The translations under genes were made by a program, and so were the position numbers. DNA of 6,746 nucleotides, from assembly GCF_020829685.1 (NCBI RefSeq), contig NZ_JAIVFR010000362.1:1-6746 (forward strand), in the 5' to 3' direction. The notes under the pieces are model-generated. The model saw nothing but the letters and a program-made list of their open reading frames with translations. It did not search any database and was not told where the DNA came from. The stretch is from Nostoc sp. CHAB 5715 (lineage in GTDB: Bacteria > Cyanobacteriota > Cyanobacteriia > Cyanobacteriales > Nostocaceae). Within the stretch, counting starts at the first letter, position 1; every line of letters begins with the position of its first letter. Shown here piece after piece: positions 5,770 to 6,746 of the stretch.

Positions 5770-6086
5770 TAGCCTGATATAAATTGTTTAATGAAGGCAA
5801 AATAAACTTTTAAAATCTGTACATATAATCATATATTACCATATCTATTAGTAGCTAATACTACATTATTCGCCAGTTTATAGTACAGCCATAAAAATTT
5901 AGCATTATAATTTTTCCGTCTTCTCTATTGCTTCTGAGAGTGCATTAGGGCACTTAGATTAACATTTAGTTAAGTACCGATTTCACGACGCAGAAGCACA
6001 CATAACCCGCTTCAAACGGACGAATAGCCTCTTAATCATGACTTTAGCTCAGGGGGGGTTTTACTAAGGTTGAGGATAATATTAGA
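5770..6086. other. AT-rich spacer upstream of rpsU
   Basis: I see no gene on either strand. There are short weak hairpins: AGTGC/GCACT (5939-5943 with 5950-5954) and TTAAC/GTTAA (5959-5963 with 5969-5973). A G-tract followed by T's (GGGGGGGTTTT) lies about 35 bp before the upstream ATG at 6087. The rpsU promoter probably lies here, but no good -35/-10 pair stands out. Confidence 0.45.
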
Positions 6087-6119
6087 ATGGAAACTATTGA
6101 TGATGAGGAAAAGGCAAGA

Positions 6120-6299
6120 ATGACCCAGGTGGTTCTAGGAGAGAACGAAGGAATAGACTCAGCTTTGCGTCGGTTTAAACGTCAGGTTTCCAAAGCTGGA
6201 ATATTAGCTGATGTGAAATATCATCGGCACTTTGAAACACCGATAGAGAAACGCAAACGTAAGGCAGTGGCAGCTAGACGCACAAGACGTTTTAAATAA
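6120..6299 (+). CDS. rpsU: Small ribosomal subunit protein bS21
   Basis: From the ATG at 6120 this is a 59-residue bS21: [19 protein letters not shown], then [22 protein letters not shown] and a basic C-terminus ending RRTRRFK. bS21 sits on the 30S platform near the anti-Shine-Dalgarno end of 16S rRNA and helps initiation. An earlier in-frame ATG at 6087 adds 11 residues ([11 protein letters not shown]), with GAGGA at 6072-6076 ten nucleotides before it. I prefer 6120 because cyanobacterial S21 proteins begin [11 protein letters not shown], and GAGGAAAAGG (6105-6114) lies 5 nt before that start. Cyanobacterial rpsU copies are sometimes next to RNA-binding-protein genes; none is seen here, so this is a stand-alone copy. 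After the stop, CCTATTT (6301-6307) can pair with AAATAGG (6343-6349), but no T tract follows. Confidence 0.93.
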   Translation: MTQVVLGENEGIDSALRRFKRQVSKAGILADVKYHRHFETPIEKRKRKAVAARRTRRFK

Positions 6300-6342
6300 A
6301 CCTATTTGATATGATACTGGCGTTGCTTGAGGTTATGACCTA

Positions 6343-6660
6343 AAATAGGCAACAGCACGTAGGCGTAGCCCGTCGTAGACATCGCACATAAATTTCATTG
6401 ACGCTATGTTCGCAGGTAATCACATCGCATTTCCCCGCTTCCACCCAGTTATCAACCCAGGTTTGCATCTCAATTGAATAGCGGTTGAGTACGCTTGGTG
6501 GTGTTCCCTGTTGCAAAAATTTACCAAATCGCTGTATTTTCTTAAATATTCCGGTGGTTGCAGAATCTGGCGGGCGTTCAAAAATGGCTAGATGATCCAG
6601 ACACTCGCGTAATGCTGCTACTTCAATTCCTCCCCTTGTTAAAATCCTAGGTTTCTTGAT
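6343..6660 (-). pseudogene. Internal fragment of a family-4-type glycosyltransferase
   Basis: A minus-strand frame is open from 6660 (after TAA at 6663-6661) to TAG at 6342-6340: 106 codons without a sensible start. Its middle looks like real protein: GIEVAALRECLDHLAIFERP, TPPSVLNRYSIEMQTWVDNW and CDVITCEHSVNEIYVR. This pattern, with a PPSV.YRYS-like segment and a D.V.CEHS strand, resembles the N-terminal Rossmann half of GT4-type sugar transferases. The first ~50-70 residues expected of such an enzyme are missing, as is the whole C-terminal UDP-sugar-binding half. Homology stops at about 6387, where the interspersed repeat at 6356-6387 begins, and the last ~15 codons are repeat and junk. The enzyme is therefore dead. 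The fragment call is an inference from remembered family patterns; exact subfamily is uncertain. Confidence 0.6.
6356..6387. repeat. Interspersed repeat GTAGGCGTAGCCCGTCGTAG...
   Basis: The sequence from CACGTAGGCGTAGCCCG through ACATCGCA matches, from memory, an element scattered through Nostoc-type genomes (GCGATGTCTACGACGGGCTACGCC on the other strand). It lies exactly where the glycosyltransferase fragment loses recognisable protein sequence. Confidence 0.7.
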
Positions 6661-6746
6661 TTAGCAAAGTTAAGCATCTTGAGCTTGCGTTCTATATTCT
6701 TATTGGCGCAATCAAAATCAACTTAGGCAGTTTTGGGATGAAAATT
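6661..6746. other. Unassigned right-edge sequence
   Basis: The plus strand is open from 6660 to the edge in one frame (including LELAFYILIGAIKINLG), and the minus strand has a short frame with IERKLKMLNFAKSRN. Neither has a convincing start or a family I recognise. Either could be the end of a mobile element or of another decayed gene. Confidence 0.3.

Noticed and set aside
6042..6060. CTTTAGCTCAGGGGGGG, which looks like the D-arm of a tRNA
   Set aside because: No matching acceptor stem, anticodon arm or T-arm follows, so it is not a tRNA.
6301..6349. CCTATTT...AAATAGG stem after rpsU as an intrinsic terminator
   Set aside because: The stem is only 7 bp and AT-rich, the loop is about 35 nt, and no T tract follows on the plus strand.

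Overview
The window looks like chromosome from a filamentous, Nostoc/Anabaena-type cyanobacterium. Three kinds of sequence signature support this. There are three perfect HIP1 octamers (GCGATCGC at 1135, 4007 and 5261). There are short tandem heptamer repeats (STRRs) of the CTAAAAT and TGCCCAA/TGACTAA kinds. There are also interspersed cyanobacterial repeats such as the hairpin at 3212-3236 and the GTAGGCGTAGCCCG element at 6356-6387. The proteins (TpiA, FolP, S21, a DUF697-type GTPase) read as cyanobacterial too. No phage, CRISPR array, intact insertion sequence, tRNA or rRNA is visible.

Layout, left to right. 1-463 (minus): the N-terminal 154 codons of a Fic-family protein, running off the left edge. 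717-2156 (minus): a dynamin/Era-like GTPase with a hydrophobic DUF697-like C-terminal half, whose last ~42 residues look like the C-terminus of the mismatch-repair protein MutS. 2157-2466: a divergent spacer holding two STRR arrays. 2467-3198 (plus): triosephosphate isomerase. 3199-3377: a spacer with a palindromic repeat and a small STRR. 3378-4244 (plus): dihydropteroate synthase, whose start codon lies in that STRR. 4241-5086 (minus): a stomatin/prohibitin (SPFH) protein that meets folP tail to tail with overlapping stop codons. 5087-6119: an AT-rich, mostly non-coding stretch with inverted repeats, a good sigma-70-like promoter match and a possible 51-residue membrane protein. 6120-6299 (plus): ribosomal protein S21. 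6343-6660 (minus): an internal fragment of a glycosyltransferase, broken at both ends, with an interspersed repeat at its 3' break.

The genes are mostly unrelated housekeeping and accessory functions: glycolysis/Calvin cycle (tpiA), folate synthesis (folP), translation (rpsU), membrane organisation (SPFH, GTPase) and a probable AMP-transferring Fic enzyme. Only tpiA and folP are co-directional neighbours, and the 179-bp repeat-bearing gap between them makes a tight operon uncertain. I see no clear multi-gene defence or biosynthetic system. The most unusual item is the GTPase with a MutS-like tail. Next in interest are the repeat-embedded folP start and the glycosyltransferase remnant that ends at an interspersed repeat.
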